In this document: positions 6,436 through 7,844 of the stretch, in pieces
Position numbering within the stretch: the first letter of the stretch is position 1
Layout of the letters: each line of letters opens with the position of its first letter
Assembly (NCBI GenBank): GCA_026692885.1
Contig: JAPLNJ010001053.1
Location: 1-7,844 of the forward strand
Source: Planctomycetota bacterium
GTDB lineage: Bacteria; Planctomycetota; Planctomycetia; Pirellulales; Pirellulaceae
Direction: 5' to 3'
DNA: 7,844 nt
Notes under the pieces: model-generated
What the model was told of the DNA's origin: nothing
Seen by the model: the letters and a program-made list of their open reading frames with translations, nothing else
Databases searched by the model: none
Position numbers and translations under genes: made by a program

Positions 6436-6461
6436 GGTGGGCCAAGTACTCGCGGCCCACC
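6436..6461. repeat. GGTGGGCC/GGCCCACC inverted repeat
   Basis: GGTGGGCC (6436-6443) and GGCCCACC (6454-6461) form an 8-bp perfect stem with a 10-base loop. The left flank GTAGGGTGGGCC resembles a dispersed repeat found in many unrelated bacterial genomes (from memory). It starts the repeat cluster 41 bases after the oxidoreductase stop. Confidence 0.6.
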
Positions 6462-6482
6462 AGCGAGAGCAAGGCCATTTGT

Positions 6483-6594
6483 TCTCGTTCCGACGCTCTG
6501 CGTCGGAACGTAAGCCTGGGACGCTCCGCGTCCCGGGGCCGACGACGCGGAGCGTCAAGACACTTGCGTTCCCACGCAGAGCGTGGGAACGAGA
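6483..6594. repeat. Four-hairpin inverted (BIME-like) palindrome cluster
   Basis: There are four hairpins in a row. CGTTCCGACGC-TCT-GCGTCGGAACG is at 6486-6510 (11 bp). GGGACGC-TCC-GCGTCCC is at 6518-6534 (7 bp, extendable to 6515-6537). GACGC-GGA-GCGTC is at 6544-6556 (5 bp). CGTTCCCACGC-AGA-GCGTGGGAACG is at 6567-6591 (11 bp). The order of tips (TCT, TCC, GGA, AGA) shows that the second half is an inverted copy of the first, with the symmetry centre at the GGCC of 6537-6540. The outer units 6483-6514 and 6563-6594 differ at only three of 32 positions after reversal: one compensated base pair and one flank base. No transposase is adjacent. Confidence 0.85.
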
Positions 6595-6605
6595 GAATCG
6601 CTCTG

Positions 6606-6675
6606 GTTACGAGGCTCTGCCCGCGCAGGAAGGTCGGCGGAGCCGGCAATGCAGTGCGTTCCCAGGCGGAGTCCT
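6606..6675. repeat. Degenerate hairpins of the same family
   Basis: Three decayed relatives follow the cluster: GTTACGAGGCTCTGCC (from 6607) with a right arm that no longer pairs; CGGC-GGA-GCCG (6635-6645); and CGTTCCCAGGC-GGA (6657-6670), whose expected right arm is replaced by unrelated bases. They keep the TCT or GGA tip. They suggest repeated insertion and decay at this site. Confidence 0.5.
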
Positions 6676-6690
6676 CGTCGTTATACACAA

Positions 6691-6809
6691 GTTTTCGCCC
6701 CGATAGGGGCAGCTACATAAAAGCCCAGGGCAGAGCGGAGCGGCGTTAGCCGCGTAGCGCCGCCCTGGGTCAGGAAGTAGCAGGAACGCCAGCCCTGAAG
6801 GGGCGAAAC
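6691..6809 (+). repeat. Three-hairpin composite repeat, copy A
   Basis: The order is hairpin 1 GCCCC-GATA-GGGGC (6697-6710); hairpin 2 CCCAGGGC (6724-6731) with GCCCTGGG (6762-6769), enclosing an inner GCGGC-GTTA-GCCGC stem (6740-6753); and hairpin 3 within AGCCCTGAAGGGGCGAAAC (6791-6809). The same order appears reversed at 6904-7012. The sequence has no coding look. It may be a non-autonomous mobile palindrome or a structured RNA; I cannot decide between these. Confidence 0.7.
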
Positions 6810-6903
6810 GAGCCAGCGCAGCACAACCGCGCCACAATCCTTTAGTCAAGAACTACATACATCTTGTTTGAAGACGAACGATACGTGTCGGATGAACCGC
6901 TTT

Positions 6904-7012
6904 GTTTCGCCCCTTCAGGGCTACCGGGATAAATCGATACCGTACCCAGGGCGGCGCTCTGCGGCTGTCGCCGCGACGCTGGGCTGATTTGTTAATGCCC
7001 CTTTGGGGCGGA
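6904..7012 (-). repeat. Three-hairpin composite repeat, copy B (inverted)
   Basis: Read on the minus strand this repeats copy A. The 19 bases at 6904-6922 are the exact reverse complement of 6791-6809. ACCCAGGGCGGCGCT (6944-6958) is the exact reverse complement of 6756-6770. GCCCC-TTT-GGGGC (6997-7009) corresponds to hairpin 1. Sequence between these blocks has diverged. The two copies face each other across about 95 bases. Confidence 0.7.
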
Positions 7013-7240
7013 AGAGTAGTGGATCACGCCGGCCTCCACCGGGAAGCCATTCCCCAGCCCCAACCGCGGAATGGAAACGGGATCAAATCAATTGATCTTG
7101 ACGGGACCAAACTGAACATGCCAGGTCAGGACTTTTTCTGGGGATGAAGAGTCGTGGGCCGAATAGAAAGTCATACCCCCTTGTTTCTGTATTCCGTCAA
7201 CTGGCGGTTCGAAGTGCTTGCGCGGGACGGGAACGGATTG

Positions 7241-7269
7241 TTGCAGGCCGAGCAGTAATTTCGTAAACT
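7241..7269 (+). promoter_or_regulatory. Candidate promoter for the small secreted-type ORF
   Basis: TTGCAG (7241-7246) and TAAACT (7264-7269) are spaced by 17 bases, matching the consensus at three and four of six positions. Transcription would start near 7276, about 36 bases before ATG 7312, with GGAG (7299-7302) as ribosome binding site in between. Confidence 0.4.
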
Positions 7270-7311
7270 AGCACATTGATCCGATCCGCACCAACCACGG
7301 AGCGATGGGCC

Positions 7312-7440
7312 ATGTGCAAGCGATTCTTGGTGTTGTCGACTGTCGTGATCCCGTTTGCATTCGGAGTTCGACCCACTGACGCTGGCGTCATGGCTGGTGG
7401 AACGGATACCCCGGTGCCGCGCTCGGTAGCCGGAAGCTAG
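7312..7440 (+). CDS. Small ORF with signal-peptide-like N-terminus, possibly truncated
   Basis: The 42-residue product begins MCKRFLVLSTVVIPFAFGV: two basic residues, then a hydrophobic stretch of about 14 residues, then polar RPTDAGVMAGG. That is the layout of a Sec signal peptide with possible cleavage around residues 22-25. It has GGAG at 7299-7302, nine bases before ATG, and a plausible promoter further up, so expression signals are present. Only about 18 residues would remain after cleavage. I do not recognise it. It may be the surviving 5' end of a secreted protein gene cut by insertion of the DNA that carries the convergent minus-strand frame, which overlaps it by 53 bases. A genuine small peptide, or chance, are the alternatives. 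Confidence 0.4.
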   Translation: MCKRFLVLSTVVIPFAFGVRPTDAGVMAGGTDTPVPRSVAGS

Positions 7441-7844
7441 GCCGCGCCAAAGTTGGGCTTTTGGGGTTTAGGTCTTCTGGCAGGTTTTGACAGCCAACGT
7501 ACACACCTCGCGTACGAAAGAACTCCACGCCGCGGCGGACCGTTGCGTCGCAACGCGACCATTCCTCGATCGCCTCGCGGTACTCACGCAGCCAACCGTA
7601 ACGAACCTCCGCTCGCGAACTGGCCACTCCGCCAGACGCGTTGCGACCCAGCAGCTCAAGCACGCGGCGGCTCCACTTCAGCAACGACGCGAGATTCATG
7701 TACCGCGCCTTCGGCCGAAGACTGGGGGCCAACAAGTGCGCGTCGGACGTTTGTTGAATGCTGGCCTTCGTTTGACCCAGCCGAGCGACGAAGTCTGGCC
7801 AACGCGAGTCCGGTTCCAAGCGTCGCTTCAACAGGCAAGCACCA
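7388..7844 (-). CDS. Partial transposase-like protein (5' end outside window)
   Basis: The minus-strand frame is open from the window edge to TGA at 7388-7390, about 151 codons; a TTG at 7831 need not be the start because the frame continues beyond it. The string TKASIQQTSDAHL, then KARYMNLASLLKWSRRVLELL and YGWLREYREAIEEW, resembles a helical region of large transposase-like proteins that are multi-copy in planctomycete genomes. This is from memory and cannot be checked here. The last 35 residues or so (after NLPEDL) are Pro/Ser-rich and look unlike the rest, as if the frame runs past a break point. No DDE or other catalytic motif falls in the visible part. It is probably a remnant or the 3' end of an insertion. 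Family unassigned. Confidence 0.4.
   Translation of the reverse strand, partial: GACLLKRRLEPDSRWPDFVARLGQTKASIQQTSDAHLLAPSLRPKARYMNLASLLKWSRRVLELLGRNASGGVASSRAEVRYGWLREYREAIEEWSRCDATVRRGVEFFRTRGVYVGCQNLPEDLNPKSPTLARPSFRLPSAAPGYPFHQP

Larger units (their letters stand above)
6396..7311. other. Gene-free, repeat-rich region
   Basis: I see no convincing gene in this stretch. The part to about 7012 is dominated by palindromic repeats, listed separately. Small open frames here run through those repeats and change character with them, so they look fortuitous. From about 7013 to 7240 I see nothing I can name apart from a short GATCAA/TTGATC palindrome (7081-7097). A candidate promoter at 7241-7269 begins the next unit. 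Confidence 0.65.

Noticed and set aside
6483..6675. CRISPR array
   Set aside because: The repeats are palindromes of differing sequence, orientation and length, with no uniform repeat-spacer period and no cas genes.
6437..6749. Open frames of 60-90 codons running through the repeat cluster
   Set aside because: Their translations are simply the palindromes read in different frames, rich in Arg/Ser, with no start signals.
7081..7097. GATCAA/TTGATC palindrome as an operator
   Set aside because: The six-base arms are short, it is far from any supported promoter or gene start, and such strings arise by chance.
6902..7147. 81-codon plus-strand frame, and a 40-codon frame at 7144-7266 overlapping its stop
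   Set aside because: The first begins inside composite repeat copy B and neither resembles a known protein. The tail SIDLDGTKLNMPGQDFFWG looks more protein-like than the rest, so a gene remnant at about 7080-7147 cannot be excluded.

Overview
The window looks like a chromosomal segment of a planctomycete (Pirellula-like). This is an inference. It rests on GC-rich coding DNA, a Tat-exported Gfo/Idh/MocA oxidoreductase of the kind that is very abundant in that phylum, the wording of the phosphatidylserine decarboxylase and phosphatidylserine synthase, and many short GC-rich palindromic repeats between genes. No rRNA, tRNA or CRISPR array is visible.

Layout. At 1-312 is the C-terminal end of alanine dehydrogenase, whose stop overlaps the start of purE (309-866) by 4 bases. 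A short gap (867-996) holds two head-to-head hairpins. mtnA (methionine salvage, 997-2052) stands alone. After another gap comes a tight three-gene operon (2269-4859): a phospholipid N-methyltransferase-like protein, phosphatidylserine decarboxylase and CDP-diacylglycerol-serine O-phosphatidyltransferase, with each junction overlapping. Read from last gene to first, it encodes CDP-diacylglycerol to phosphatidylserine to phosphatidylethanolamine to, probably, N-methylated phosphatidylethanolamine or phosphatidylcholine. A well-formed sigma70-type promoter (4884-4912) then drives a Tat-signal oxidoreductase (5001-6395).

From 6396 to about 7311 I see no convincing gene. The first part is packed with palindromic repeats: a 112-base inverted cluster of four hairpins (6483-6594), degenerate relatives, and a three-hairpin composite element present as an inverted pair (about 6691-7012). 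From about 7013 to 7240 I see nothing I can name. A 42-codon reading frame with a promoter, ribosome binding site and signal-peptide-like start (7312-7440) then converges on a minus-strand partial frame (7388-7844) that resembles part of a transposase-like protein. This end looks like degraded accessory DNA.

The most interesting structure is in the repeats. The hairpins share a tip of the form CGC-TCY-GCG, come in head-to-head pairs, and paired copies differ almost only by base-pair swaps that keep both arms complementary. One further hairpin of this type lies inside the psd/pssA coding overlap and contains the psd stop codon. I found no wholly new multi-gene system. The lipid operon, with its unexplained N-terminal extension on the decarboxylase, is the best protein-level lead.
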